From Truepera radiovictrix DSM 17093 (GTDB lineage: Bacteria > Deinococcota > Deinococci > Deinococcales > Trueperaceae), in NCBI RefSeq assembly GCF_000092425.1, contig NC_014221.1, positions 935,001-999,000 of the forward strand: a DNA stretch of 64,000 nt. Reading direction: 5' to 3'. The notes under the pieces are model-generated. The model saw only the letters and a list, made by a program, of their open reading frames with translations. It was not told the DNA's origin and made no database searches. The translations under genes and the position numbers were made by a program. Positions 1-7,442 of the stretch are shown one piece after another; position 1 is the first letter of the stretch; every line of letters starts with the position of its first letter.

Positions 1-176
1 AGGCGGCCGAGCGGGGCGACCTGGAGGCCGCCGCGAAGTTTCAGCGCGTGACGGTGAGCCTCATCGACCGCGCCGCGAAGGGCTCGACGCTGCACAAAAA
101 CGCCGCGGCGCGGCGCAAGTCGCGCCTCGCTAGGCGCCTCAACAAGCTCGCCGCTGAGCAGGCGCAAGCGGGCTAG
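1..176 (+). CDS. rpsT: 30S ribosomal protein S20, C-terminal part
   Basis: The open frame enters from the left edge (codons begin at base 3) and ends at TAG 174-176. The visible residues are rich in Arg, Lys and Ala and contain [20 protein letters not shown] followed by [11 protein letters not shown], which is the conserved second half of S20. S20 binds 16S rRNA and helps early assembly of the small subunit. The N-terminal part is outside the window. A strong intrinsic terminator follows directly, so this is the end of its transcript. Confidence 0.93.
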   Translation, partial: AAERGDLEAAAKFQRVTVSLIDRAAKGSTLHKNAAARRKSRLARRLNKLAAEQAQAG

Positions 177-192
177 CGCGCCCCAAAAACGA

Positions 193-218
193 CCCCGAGC
201 GCAGCGCTCGGGGTTTTT
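193..218 (+). terminator. Intrinsic terminator after rpsT
   Basis: A 9-bp perfect stem (CCCCGAGCG / CGCTCGGGG) with a 3-nt loop is followed by five T. It lies 17 nt after the rpsT stop codon. Confidence 0.9.
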
Positions 219-263
219 ACGTGGAGGTGTCCACGGTAGCGCCACGCGCCGCTGCGACCCGCG

Positions 264-599
264 CTAACCGTCGTCCTTACAGGGGTCGTGACCCCAATTC
301 ATGAGCGAGTAGCGCCAGTTGCTCTCCTTGGGGTCTCCCTCGGGCCGCTGCGCTAAGTGGCGTTTGATGTAACCGACCACGCGGCGCATGTGCGCTCGGT
401 CCTCGTCGGTGAGTTCAGCCTTCTTCTTGCGTTTGATGCTGAGGATGCGCCTGCCGGAGGCGTGTCCCTTGGACTCGCCGTTCCCATCTTTTTGACCGAC
501 CGACTTTGAAGCGTCGGTCTCGAGCCACCGCTCTAGCTCCTTGGGTTGCATGTTGACGAGTTCGGCGAACTCACGCTCGACATCCTCTTGTGCCATCAC
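264..599 (-). CDS. DUF3140 family protein
   Basis: This 111-residue soluble protein matches the DUF3140 pattern as I know it: a VNMQPKELERWLETDASKSV block near residues 15-35, a GHASGRRIL stretch, and a closing RHLAQRPEGD...WRYSLMNWGHDP. The family has no established function and is often annotated as a possible DNA-binding protein. The first of two adjacent ATG codons (599 or 596) is preceded by AGGAGGGG at good spacing. It is encoded just downstream of the sulfite-oxidase-like gene on the same strand, with 26 nt between them. No catalytic residues can be named. Confidence 0.8.
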   Translation of the reverse strand: MMAQEDVEREFAELVNMQPKELERWLETDASKSVGQKDGNGESKGHASGRRILSIKRKKKAELTDEDRAHMRRVVGYIKRHLAQRPEGDPKESNWRYSLMNWGHDPCKDDG

Positions 600-625
600 C
601 CCTCCTGTCGCGGCGGTAGCCCGCG

Positions 626-1210
626 TTAGCTGTAGCGCTCTTCGCGAAAGGGGTCGCCGCGCCTATGGTAGCCGTTGCGCTCCCAAAACCCCGGCCGGTC
701 CCCCCGCATGAACTCGATCCCGGAGAGCCACTTGGCGCTCTTCCAGGCGTAGAGGTGCGGGATCACCGCGCGCACCGGTCCGCCGTGGTCGACCGGGATG
801 GGCTGCCCTTCGAGCTTGTGCGCGATCAGGCAGCCGTCCGCCAAAAAGTCCTCGAGCGCGAGGTTGGTGGTATAACCGCCGTAGCAGTGCAGCATCACGT
901 GCGTCGCTTCGGGGTGGACCGCGAGGTGCCGTATCAGCTCGGTCGTCAGCACCCCCGTCCAGCTCACGCCCAGCTTCGACCAGTGCGTCACGCAGTGAAA
1001 GTCCCTGGTGATGCGCGTCTGCGGCAGGGCGAGGAGCGCCTCCCACGAGAGGGTCGTCTCTTCGGCGAGCCCGAAGATGCGCAGCTCAAAGGTCGCCTCG
1101 CTGACGCGCGGGGTAGGACCGTAGGTCATCACGGGAAAGCGCTCCGTCACGCTCTGTCCCGGGGGCACGTTGGAGCTGGCGGGCGCCTTGTGGAAGATCT
1201 TGCCGAGCAT
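626..1210 (-). CDS. Sulfite-oxidase-like molybdopterin-dependent oxidoreductase
   Basis: This is a 194-residue protein of the sulfite oxidase/MsrP fold, the short YuiH-like cytoplasmic type. The motif RDFHCVTHWSKLGVSW (about residues 69-84) contains the Cys that ligates molybdenum in the family; GGYTTNL and VDHGGPVRAVIPHLYAWKSAKW are the other conserved blocks that hold the pyranopterin. I see no signal peptide or Tat motif and no haem domain, so it is probably cytoplasmic. The substrate is unknown. The start ATG at 1210 lies 5 nt after a TAGCTT box, suggesting a leaderless message. Confidence 0.88.
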   Translation of the reverse strand: MLGKIFHKAPASSNVPPGQSVTERFPVMTYGPTPRVSEATFELRIFGLAEETTLSWEALLALPQTRITRDFHCVTHWSKLGVSWTGVLTTELIRHLAVHPEATHVMLHCYGGYTTNLALEDFLADGCLIAHKLEGQPIPVDHGGPVRAVIPHLYAWKSAKWLSGIEFMRGDRPGFWERNGYHRRGDPFREERYS

Positions 1211-1215
1211 GGTTC

Positions 1216-1304
1216 AAGCTAGCACGGCGCCCGGCGCGCAACCTTGCTCTAGTCGACGCTTTGAGCGGCCCCGCCGAAGGGTGCGCGGAACGGGGGCGTA
1301 TACT
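1216..1304. promoter_or_regulatory. Divergent leaderless promoters
   Basis: On the minus strand TAGCTT (1221-1216) stands 5 nt before the ATG at 1210. On the plus strand TATACT (1299-1304) stands 6 nt before the GTG at 1311. Neither start has a Shine-Dalgarno sequence. The spacing predicts transcription starting at or next to the start codons. I see no good -35 hexamer for either. Confidence 0.6.
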
Positions 1305-1310
1305 AGCGGC

Positions 1311-2027
1311 GTGGGTGCGCTGCGTATCGTGCTTGTTCGGCCCAAAGACCCCGCGAACGTCGGTGCGGCCGCGCGGGCGATGAAAAACTTTGGCCTCGGC
1401 GACCTCCACCTTGTCGCGCCACAGCGCCCCATCGGTCGGCGCGCCTACGCGCTCGCCTCGCACGCCCAGGACGTGCTGCAGCGTGCCGTGGAGCATGAGA
1501 GCGTCGCCGAAGCCCTAAAGGGTTGCACGCTGGTACTCGGGACGACTGCGAGGGAGCGCCGGGAGGGGCGGATGTACACGCCCCGAGAGGCCGCGCAGAC
1601 GCTCACACCGGAGGGGCTCGCGGTCCTTTTCGGCCCCGAGGACTTCGGCCTCAGCAACGACGACCTCAAGCACTGCCAGGGCTACATCCGCATCCCGACC
1701 GCCGCCTACGCTTCGCTCAACCTGGCTCAAGCGGTGCAGCTCGTCGCTTACGAGTGGTTTGTCACCTCGCAGGAGCAGCCCCCCCCGAGCCCCCCGGAGG
1801 AGCGTGCCGCGCGGGAGCTGCTCGAGGGGATGTACGACCACCTCCTCAAGACCCTGCACCTGATCGGTTACACCGACGCCCAACGCCAGGGGAGCGCCGA
1901 GCGGCTCTTTCGCGCCATCTTCGACCGCGCCGACCTGAGCGCGCGCGAGGTCGCCGCGCTCCGCGGCCTCTGGCGCCAGGTGGCGTGGGCCGTGACGCGG
2001 GGCAGCGCGAGGGAGCAGGGTTCGTAG
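1311..2027 (+). CDS. trmJ: TrmJ-like SPOUT RNA 2'-O-methyltransferase
   Basis: The 238-residue protein begins GALRIVLVRPKDPANVGAAA and has MKNFGL, then LFGPEDFGLSNDDL near residue 105 and PTAAYASLNLAQAVQ, the knotted SAM-binding motifs of the SpoU/TrmJ family. TrmJ methylates the ribose at position 32 of certain tRNAs; the exact target here is not shown by sequence. I chose GTG 1311 because homology starts there and a TATACT box ends 6 nt upstream; a longer upstream frame exists but would cover that promoter. Three tRNA genes follow downstream under their own promoter. Confidence 0.85.
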   Translation: MGALRIVLVRPKDPANVGAAARAMKNFGLGDLHLVAPQRPIGRRAYALASHAQDVLQRAVEHESVAEALKGCTLVLGTTARERREGRMYTPREAAQTLTPEGLAVLFGPEDFGLSNDDLKHCQGYIRIPTAAYASLNLAQAVQLVAYEWFVTSQEQPPPSPPEERAARELLEGMYDHLLKTLHLIGYTDAQRQGSAERLFRAIFDRADLSAREVAALRGLWRQVAWAVTRGSAREQGS

Positions 2028-2047
2028 AGACCGGGTTCGTCGAGGCG

Positions 2048-2077
2048 TTGACAGAGCTCAAGCCGGGTAGGTATACT
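2048..2077 (+). promoter_or_regulatory. Consensus promoter for the tRNA genes
   Basis: TTGACA (2048-2053) and TATACT (2072-2077) are separated by 18 nt, nearly perfect sigma-70-type elements. They stand 14 nt before the first tRNA-Ser. Confidence 0.88.
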
Positions 2078-2091
2078 CACGAACGCTGACC

Positions 2092-2180
2092 GGAGGGTTG
2101 GCCGAGTGGTTGAAGGCAGCAGTCTTGAAAACTGCAGTAGGGTCTCCCTACCGGGGGTTCGAATCCCTCACCCTCCGCCA
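2092..2180 (+). tRNA. tRNA-Ser (anticodon TGA)
   Basis: A GGAGGGT acceptor arm (2092-2098) pairs with ACCCTCC (2170-2176). The anticodon arm reads GCAGT CTTGAAA ACTGC, giving anticodon TGA (codon UCA). A long variable arm typical of class II tRNAs is present, and the T arm has GGTTCGAATCC. The 3' CCA (2178-2180) is encoded. Confidence 0.97.
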
Positions 2181-2210
2181 CCGCCAGAGCGCTTCGGCGG
2201 CTGCGAGTGT

Positions 2211-2302
<92 letters not shown>

Positions 2303-2313
2303 CTGCTTTAGGG

Positions 2314-2319
2314 TATACT
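2314..2319 (+). promoter_or_regulatory. -10 box before tRNA-Arg
   Basis: TATACT identical to the upstream tRNA promoter's -10 box lies 28 nt before tRNA-Arg. No convincing -35 is seen at 16-18 nt, so it may be a secondary promoter. Confidence 0.5.
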
Positions 2320-2347
2320 CTAGAGCGTAGGGCCGAGCCCCTAGCAT

Positions 2348-2424
<77 letters not shown>

Positions 2425-2446
2425 CAGAACAAGCGTCTAGGACGCG

Positions 2447-2483
2447 AAAAAAAGACCCCGCACCGCGCGGGGCTTCTTTTTTT
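2447..2483 (+). terminator. Intrinsic terminator after the tRNAs
   Basis: The stem CCCCGC (2456-2461) / GCGGGG (2467-2472) with a 5-nt loop is flanked by an A tract upstream and CTTCTTTTTTT downstream, so it could work on both strands. Confidence 0.9.
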
Positions 2484-2571
2484 GGTGGCGCTTTACACCT
2501 CATGTGACCCCTACTTGGCACCGACGCATTGACACCCCTGTGGGGGGTGCTCGAGGCCTTCCGGTGTCGCC

Positions 2572-3261
2572 CTAGCGCTCCCCCGAACCCCGCCGCCACA
2601 ACCACTCCCGCAGCGTCAGCCCGCTCTCGGTGACCGCCCGCGCGACCTCGCGGCCCACGTAGCGGTAGTGCCAGGGTTCGTAGATATAGCAGGTGAGTTC
2701 CTCTTGGCCCGCGGGGTAGCTCATCACGAAACCGAAGCGGTGGGCGTTCTCGGCGAGCCAGCGGCCCTCCGGGGTCTCGCCCCAGTCGCTCACGTCCCAG
2801 GGGTCGGGGCCGCCCGCGCTGCGAAAGTCGAGCGCCGTGCCGAGCTGGTGTTCGGAGTGGCCGGCTCGAGCGCTGCTCCTCAAAGCGGCCTCGAGCCCCT
2901 CGCGCGCCACCCAGTAGGCGAAGGTTCGCTCCTGGTAGCCGTACGAACGGTAGGCGGAGGTGAGCTCGAGCGCTAGCCCGTCGGCTTCGGCCGCTTCGCG
3001 CAGCGCCCGGAGGTCGTCAATCACGAGCTCGCGCACCAAAAAGCCACCCGCGAACCCCGCCAGCTCGGCGCTGACGAGGTCATTTGGGGCGTAGCTCTCG
3101 GGGAGCCGGTAGGTGGTGTCGAGCAGGGTGTAGGGCCAGTCGTCGAGGTCGCTGAGGGGCGTCCGGACGTCCCCGTAGGCGCACGGGGGCAGCGGCGCGG
3201 CGAGCGCGAACGCGCACGCGAAAAGGAGGAGCTGCGCGAGCTTTGCCAAGGGGGGGTGCAA
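2572..3261 (-). CDS. VanY-type D-alanyl-D-alanine carboxypeptidase (M15B)
   Basis: This 229-residue protein has an N-terminal hydrophobic signal segment (LLLFACAFALAAPLP). The M15 zinc-site motifs are clear: SAYRSYGYQ near residue 103, SEHQLGTALDF near 136 (His and Asp zinc ligands), and EPWHYRYVG near 195 (catalytic Glu and third zinc ligand His). It should act in the periplasm on peptidoglycan stem peptides, removing the terminal D-Ala. The start is uncertain: the longest frame opens with TTG at 3261, only 4 nt after the copC stop, and I see no clear ribosome-binding site. It is the last gene of the minus-strand run. Confidence 0.85.
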   Translation of the reverse strand: MHPPLAKLAQLLLFACAFALAAPLPPCAYGDVRTPLSDLDDWPYTLLDTTYRLPESYAPNDLVSAELAGFAGGFLVRELVIDDLRALREAAEADGLALELTSAYRSYGYQERTFAYWVAREGLEAALRSSARAGHSEHQLGTALDFRSAGGPDPWDVSDWGETPEGRWLAENAHRFGFVMSYPAGQEELTCYIYEPWHYRYVGREVARAVTESGLTLREWLWRRGSGER

Positions 3262-3265
3262 CGCG

Positions 3266-3790
3266 CTACTCGCTCCCTTCGGGGTCGTAGGTGAAGGTAA
3301 AAAAGTCTTGGATCAGACGCCCGTCTTCGGCGAGCGCGCGCCACATCACCACGTACGCCCCCGCTGGTAGCGCCTCCTGGAGGCTGAGCGTGACCGTGGG
3401 GCCGTCGGCTTGCACCCCCGTATCGACGCGCGCGTCCTCGTCGTCTTGGAGTGGGAGCACCTGGGCGGCGAGGGTGGTGGCAGCCTCATCGAGGGTGTCG
3501 GGGTCGTCTGGGTCTGGGGTGGGTGCCGGGGGGAGCGCCCCGCCCGTCTCGGTAGCGCCCGCATGCGCCGCACCCACCTCGAGCGACGCCTGCGCCGCCT
3601 CGACGGGGAGCGGGTAGACTTTGAAGAGGCTGAAGTCGAGCGTGACGCTCTCGCTAAACGTCAGCACCACCTCGGCGGGGGGCTCGGTGAGGGTGGCGCC
3701 GGCCGCGGGGCTCGAGGAGATGAGTTCGGCGTGCGCGTGTGCGGCGCCAAGAGCGCTACAGGTCAAGAGAGCAAGGGCGCGTACGATCAT
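3266..3790 (-). CDS. CopC-domain copper protein (copy 1)
   Basis: The 174-residue protein has a signal peptide ending in AAHAHAEL, so a His sits at or near the mature N-terminus, as in CopC copper sites. The CopC fold follows ([22 protein letters not shown], then [14 protein letters not shown]). The middle (about residues 75-130) is an Ala/Pro/Asp-rich insert containing [12 protein letters not shown], a block shared with the second CopC at 6971. The C-terminal stretch reads [10 protein letters not shown]: CopC proteins usually have a copper-binding His here (DGH), and it is replaced by Arg. Its ATG overlaps the TGA of the diheme gene (ATGA), so the two are translationally linked. Periplasmic copper binding is likely but may be altered. 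Confidence 0.85.
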   Translation of the reverse strand: MIVRALALLTCSALGAAHAHAELISSSPAAGATLTEPPAEVVLTFSESVTLDFSLFKVYPLPVEAAQASLEVGAAHAGATETGGALPPAPTPDPDDPDTLDEAATTLAAQVLPLQDDEDARVDTGVQADGPTVTLSLQEALPAGAYVVMWRALAEDGRLIQDFFTFTYDPEGSE

Positions 3791-5100
3791 CTCGTTAGCT
3801 TAACGCGCCGCGCTCGCTGCGGCTCGGTCCAGGGGTTGCTGAAACGGGGGTCGGTGAGGAAGGTTTCGTCGGTTAGGCTCTCTAAAAAGGCGATGAGGTC
3901 GGCGCGCTCGTCGTCGGTCAGGGAAAACCCCATGACGAAGCCGCTCTTGAAGGGGTTCGTCCGCCCGTCGCCCGCATTGGGTCCCGAGGCGATCACCCGC
4001 CCGCCGGCTTCATAAAAGCGCACGACCTCCTCGAGGGTCTGGGCGCTGCCGTCGTGAAAGTAGGGTGCGGTGACGGCGACGTTGCGGAGGCTCGGCGCGC
4101 GAAACCGGCCCATGTCGGCGGGGTCACCGGTGATCTCGTAGAGGCCGGTGTTGGGGTGCGGGTAGCGGCCCTTGCCGCCGAGGTTGTAGAGCCCGGTGTT
4201 GTGAAAGGCGCTCTCTCTAAAGGTCGTGTTCTCGTGGACCGTAGGGCCGGCGAAGTTGAACCCGCCGTGGCAGTGGTGGCACTCGAGGCGTTCGGACAAA
4301 AAGAGTTCGAGCCCGCGCTGCGCCGAGTCGGAGAGCGCGTCCCAGGCGCCGCCGTAGACGAAGCGGTCGTAGGGCGAATCGCCCGAAAGAAGCGTGCGCA
4401 CAAAGGCTGCGAGCGCCTGCACGGTGGTGCGCACCGAGAAGGGGTCGTCGAGCTCGGGGTAGGCGGCGTGAAAGAGCTCTTGGTAGCGCCTGTCGGCGCG
4501 CAGCCGTGCTAGCAGCTCGTCTTCGCGCCCCGCGAGGCCGAGCTCGACGGGGTTTTCGCCGAACATGGGGACGAGGATGTGCCGCTCGAGCTCGGTGAGC
4601 GTCGGGTTGGCCCAGTTGAGCGTCGGCATGTAGACGACGTTGGCGAGCGAGGGGGCGTTGCGCGGCCCCCGCTCGCCGGTCGAACCGACGCTGCGCTCCC
4701 GCCCGTCCGTAAAGGCGCGCGCTTGGACGTGGCACGAGGCGCACGCCTGCGTCTGGTTGCCGGAGAGCCGCACGTCGTAAAAGAGGTGCCGCCCGAGCGC
4801 CACCTTGGCGTGCGACATGGGGTTGTCGTCGGGGACGAGGGGTTGCGGGAAGCCCGGGGGAAGCTCCCAGGTAAAGGGCGCGGCGGGGGCGGGCGCCGAG
4901 ACGCTGCTGGCCGAGGTGCTGCTGCGGCCCGCGTGGGTCGTCTGCACGAGGGTGTGACCGAAAACGACCGCAACGGGAAGAAAGAGCGCGCTGAGCACCC
5001 CTCCCAGAAGCCAGAGGTCCAGACGGCGACCGGTGACGCCCTTGGCGCCGCGCCGGTCTGCCCGCGCGTACCGTGGCGTTAGCTGCGTGTGTCTACGCAT
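3787..5100 (-). CDS. mbnH: MbnH-like diheme cytochrome c peroxidase family protein
   Basis: The 437-residue protein has one N-terminal membrane segment (about residues 29-49), a Ser/Ala/Pro linker, and two c-type haem sites: CASCH at 120-124 and CHHCH at 274-278. This is the CcpA/MauG superfamily. The neighbour upstream encodes an MbnP-type four-Cys protein, so this is best read as MbnH of the MbnP/MbnH (metallo-mystery) pair. In characterised pairs MbnH is a MauG-like enzyme that oxidises a Trp of MbnP to kynurenine, completing a copper site. ATG 5100 is preceded by AAGGAGG. Its membrane anchor and its position between CopC and MbnP fit a periplasmic role in copper handling. A plain cytochrome c peroxidase is the alternative. 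Confidence 0.87.
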   Translation of the reverse strand: MRRHTQLTPRYARADRRGAKGVTGRRLDLWLLGGVLSALFLPVAVVFGHTLVQTTHAGRSSTSASSVSAPAPAAPFTWELPPGFPQPLVPDDNPMSHAKVALGRHLFYDVRLSGNQTQACASCHVQARAFTDGRERSVGSTGERGPRNAPSLANVVYMPTLNWANPTLTELERHILVPMFGENPVELGLAGREDELLARLRADRRYQELFHAAYPELDDPFSVRTTVQALAAFVRTLLSGDSPYDRFVYGGAWDALSDSAQRGLELFLSERLECHHCHGGFNFAGPTVHENTTFRESAFHNTGLYNLGGKGRYPHPNTGLYEITGDPADMGRFRAPSLRNVAVTAPYFHDGSAQTLEEVVRFYEAGGRVIASGPNAGDGRTNPFKSGFVMGFSLTDDERADLIAFLESLTDETFLTDPRFSNPWTEPQRARRVKLTR

Positions 5101-5113
5101 CCTTGCCTCCTTG

Positions 5114-5143
5114 AAGCTGGAGGCGGGTGTCCGCCTCCAGCTT
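5114..5143 (-). other. Intercistronic hairpin between mbnP and mbnH
   Basis: A 13-bp perfect inverted repeat (AAGCTGGAGGCGG / CCGCCTCCAGCTT) with a 4-nt loop lies between the mbnP stop and the mbnH Shine-Dalgarno, with no T tract after it on either strand. It looks like an RNA stem that protects or sets the ratio of the upstream message rather than a terminator. Confidence 0.7.
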
Positions 5144-5154
5144 GTGCCAAAGCG

Positions 5155-6081
5155 CTACTGCGCGCGCGCTACGCGGAAAAAGCTCGCTCCCGGCTCGCTG
5201 CTGCCACTCTGGAGGTCGAGTCCGAGGTTGGTGAACACGACCTCGCAGTCGGGGTCGTCGTGGCCCGACATGCACCCCGGAGGGGCGAGCTCGAGCGACT
5301 GGCTGAGGTCGACGCCCTCATAAAGCCGTGCGAGGTCGGCGACGATGGTGTCGCGCATGGGGTCGAGCTCGAGCCGCACCTCGACGCGGTTGGGGCGCTC
5401 ACACTCGGCGTTGGGGGGGACGACGCTCGAGGGCGAAGCGCAGCCGGTGCTGCCCAGGTGAAGGGGCCAGAACCCCTCGCGCGGCGCGGCATGCCCCTCG
5501 GTGTCCTCGGGGTCGCTCTCCGGCGTCGCAGCGTGCTCGCCCCCGCCGGTCGCTTCGGGGCTGCTAGCGGTCTGCAGGTCGATGCGGGCGAACTTGTACC
5601 CCGCCTGCCAGTTCCACCAGAGGGCGCTCAGGTTGAGCGGGCTAGGGGCGGTGGTGACGTCGAGGTGATTGAGCGTAAAGGGCACCCCGAGGGTAAAGGC
5701 GACGCCGATGTAGTCGCCCGCCGGGGCGCGCCCCATCACCTGGGTGTTGGTCTCCGCCGTTCCCCCCTCGCAGCTGCCGCTGCCGTCCTCAAAGTCGAGG
5801 AGCGCGACGGGCCCGTGCTGCCAAGCGTTCTGCTCGAGCTCGAGGGGTACCTCATCGCCGGTGGCGCTCAGCAAGCGGACGTTAGAGACGTAAAAGCGCA
5901 GGTCGAGAAGTTCGGTTTCAGTCGCCTCGCTGCCCAGGGGTGGCAGCGGCGCGCCGCACGAGACGCGCTCGTCACCAGCGCGAACATCGAAGGTGAGGGT
6001 CACGGGGGAAACGTCATCCTGCGCGCTCGCGAGCGGCAGGGCGAAAGCAGCGAGCGCGGCGAGGACGGCGGTCGTTTTCAT
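5155..6081 (-). CDS. mbnP: MbnP family copper-binding protein (four-Cys motif)
   Basis: The 308-residue protein has a signal peptide (MKTTAVLAALAAFALPLASA). It shows the MbnP family landmarks: LDLRFYVSNVRLL, LGVPFTLNHLD, SALWWNWQAGYKFARIDL, HLGSTGC, and a C-terminal PPGCMSGHDDPDC with paired Cys. In studied MbnP proteins a Trp converted to kynurenine contributes to copper binding; Trp residues in the WWNWQAGYKF block are candidates for comparison. A Glu/Pro/Asp/His-rich insert lies at about residues 170-195. ATG 6081 was chosen over an in-frame ATG at 6117 because AAGGAGG precedes it directly and the signal peptide begins there. mbnH follows after a 54-nt gap holding a hairpin. Exported copper chaperone or store is the likely role. 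Confidence 0.9.
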   Translation of the reverse strand: MKTTAVLAALAAFALPLASAQDDVSPVTLTFDVRAGDERVSCGAPLPPLGSEATETELLDLRFYVSNVRLLSATGDEVPLELEQNAWQHGPVALLDFEDGSGSCEGGTAETNTQVMGRAPAGDYIGVAFTLGVPFTLNHLDVTTAPSPLNLSALWWNWQAGYKFARIDLQTASSPEATGGGEHAATPESDPEDTEGHAAPREGFWPLHLGSTGCASPSSVVPPNAECERPNRVEVRLELDPMRDTIVADLARLYEGVDLSQSLELAPPGCMSGHDDPDCEVVFTNLGLDLQSGSSEPGASFFRVARAQ

Positions 6082-6120
6082 ACGGCCTCCTTGGCGTTGG
6101 GTGTTCGTGGTGTTCACGGT

Positions 6121-6150
6121 GCGTCCCTAAGCGTCCTTAATCGCTAATCG
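6121..6150. repeat. Short direct repeats before mbnP
   Basis: Two 10-bp units (GCGTCCCTAA, GCGTCCTTAA) run head to tail at 6121-6140, followed by TCGCTAATCG. On the minus strand this reads as CGATTAG-CGATTAA then GGACGCTTAGGGACGC. The block straddles the copD stop and lies 40-70 nt upstream of the mbnP start, where an operator or promoter would be expected. Confidence 0.4.
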
Positions 6151-6965
6151 TGAGGTAAAGGGCTCGTGGTGAGCACGCCGGTCACGGCGAAGATCGCCAG
6201 CAACAGCCCCGCTTCGGCGAGCAAAACGGCGCCGAAACGGTGGGTAAGCGTGGCCGAGTTCCCCCGACGCAGCCGCGGCAGAAAGTGCCAGCGGTTAAGC
6301 GCTGCGAGCGCGAGGGTAAGGCCGACGAGGGCGACCTTACCGAGGAGCGACCAGCCGTAGCGGGTAGTGACGAGGACCTCGGGGCGCTCGATGTGGAGCG
6401 CGCTGGCGTAGACGCCGGTGGCGACGAGCAAGAGCACGCTCCACAAGCCGATGCGGGAGACGCGTCCGAGCACCCCTAGGCGCGCCTCCCCGAGGCCGCG
6501 CCAGCCAAGGGCGGCAAAGAGCACCGCGCCGCCCCAGAGCATCGCGGCAGCGAGGTGCCCCAGGTCGGCGACCAGCGCGGGGGGGCCGTGCATCACGGCG
6601 CCGTGGCTAAGGGCGCTAAACGAGAGGAGCACCCCGGCGCCCGCTAGCCCAAAGGGCCACGGGCGCGAAACGCGCAAAAGCCCGACGAGCGCGCCGGCGA
6701 GCGCGACGCGCGCGAGCACCCAGCGCCCGTGACGGGTCGTGGCGGCGTACTCGAGCGTGAGCCCCGCGTCGAAGCGGCCGGTGAGCCGAACGAGCGTCCA
6801 GACGAGGTCGCCCAAGCTGCCGAGGACGAGCAGTGCGGCCCCGAGGAGGGCGAGCGCGCGCAGGGAGCGCTCCGGCGCGCCGGGGCGGAGCGCGAAGCGG
6901 TAGAGCCCGGCGCCCAGGAGCAGCAGCGCGCCGAGGTACGCCGAGGCCTTTAGAAGGGCGTCCAC
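6144..6965 (-). CDS. copD: CopD family copper resistance membrane protein
   Basis: This 273-residue protein consists mostly of membrane segments (about eight). It has the CopD features RHGRWVLARVAL, FSALSHGA, DLGHLAAAMLWGGAVLFA and YGWSLLGKVALVG, with His residues placed near membrane boundaries. CopD proteins are thought to move copper across the inner membrane together with periplasmic CopC. It starts with GTG at 6965, 5 nt after the stop of the second copC gene, in one operon with copC and mbnP. Direction of transport cannot be told from sequence. Confidence 0.87.
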   Translation of the reverse strand: MDALLKASAYLGALLLLGAGLYRFALRPGAPERSLRALALLGAALLVLGSLGDLVWTLVRLTGRFDAGLTLEYAATTRHGRWVLARVALAGALVGLLRVSRPWPFGLAGAGVLLSFSALSHGAVMHGPPALVADLGHLAAAMLWGGAVLFAALGWRGLGEARLGVLGRVSRIGLWSVLLLVATGVYASALHIERPEVLVTTRYGWSLLGKVALVGLTLALAALNRWHFLPRLRRGNSATLTHRFGAVLLAEAGLLLAIFAVTGVLTTSPLPHD

Positions 6966-6970
6966 GGGCC

Positions 6971-7441
6971 CTAGGGAAGCACGCTAAAGGTAAAAAACCC
7001 CTGCGTGGTGTGGGTGTCTATCGACAGCACGCGCCACATCACGACGTAGTGCGGCGCCTGCAAGCCCTCCTTGAGCGGCAGCGTGACCTCGGCGCTGACG
7101 CGTCCGTCGGCTTGCACGCCGGTGTCGGCGCGCGCCTCGTCGTCGTCCCTGGCCTCTAAGACCTCCGAGACGAGCTGCCCGGCGAGGGCACTCAGCCGCT
7201 GCTGCGCGTTCTCGGCCGACAGGTCGATCTCCGCCTCGAGGGGGTAGACCTTGTAGAGGCTGAAATTGACCTCGGTCGGCTCGGTAAAGCGCAGCGTCAC
7301 CGCCTCGGGGAGTTCGCTCAAGACCTCCCCTTCGGCCGGCGTCGACGCCTCGAGGTAGGCGTGGGCGTGCGCCGCCCCCCCCAAGAGGGCGGCGCACGCC
7401 AGGAGCACGCGGAACAAGGTGGTAGCGGTGAGCGGCGTCAT
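6971..7441 (-). CDS. copC: CopC-domain copper protein (copy 2)
   Basis: The 156-residue exported protein has a signal peptide ending in GGAAHAHAYLEA, leaving His near the mature N-terminus. The CopC fold is present: STPAEGEVLSELPEAVTLRF, NFSLYKVYPLEAE, YVVMWRVLSIDTH. Unlike copy 1 it keeps a His near the C-terminus (IDTHTTQGFFTF), where the family has a copper ligand. It shares with copy 1 the insert [11 protein letters not shown], so the two arose from one ancestor. It lies 5 nt before copD, the usual CopC-CopD partnership. Copper(II) binding and delivery to CopD is the likely role. Confidence 0.88.
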   Translation of the reverse strand: MTPLTATTLFRVLLACAALLGGAAHAHAYLEASTPAEGEVLSELPEAVTLRFTEPTEVNFSLYKVYPLEAEIDLSAENAQQRLSALAGQLVSEVLEARDDDEARADTGVQADGRVSAEVTLPLKEGLQAPHYVVMWRVLSIDTHTTQGFFTFSVLP

Positions 7442-7442
7442 C

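Noticed and set aside
3787-5100. Simple cytochrome c peroxidase
   Set aside because: The two haem motifs allow it, but the adjacent MbnP-type gene and copper context make MbnH the better call; kept as an alternative only.
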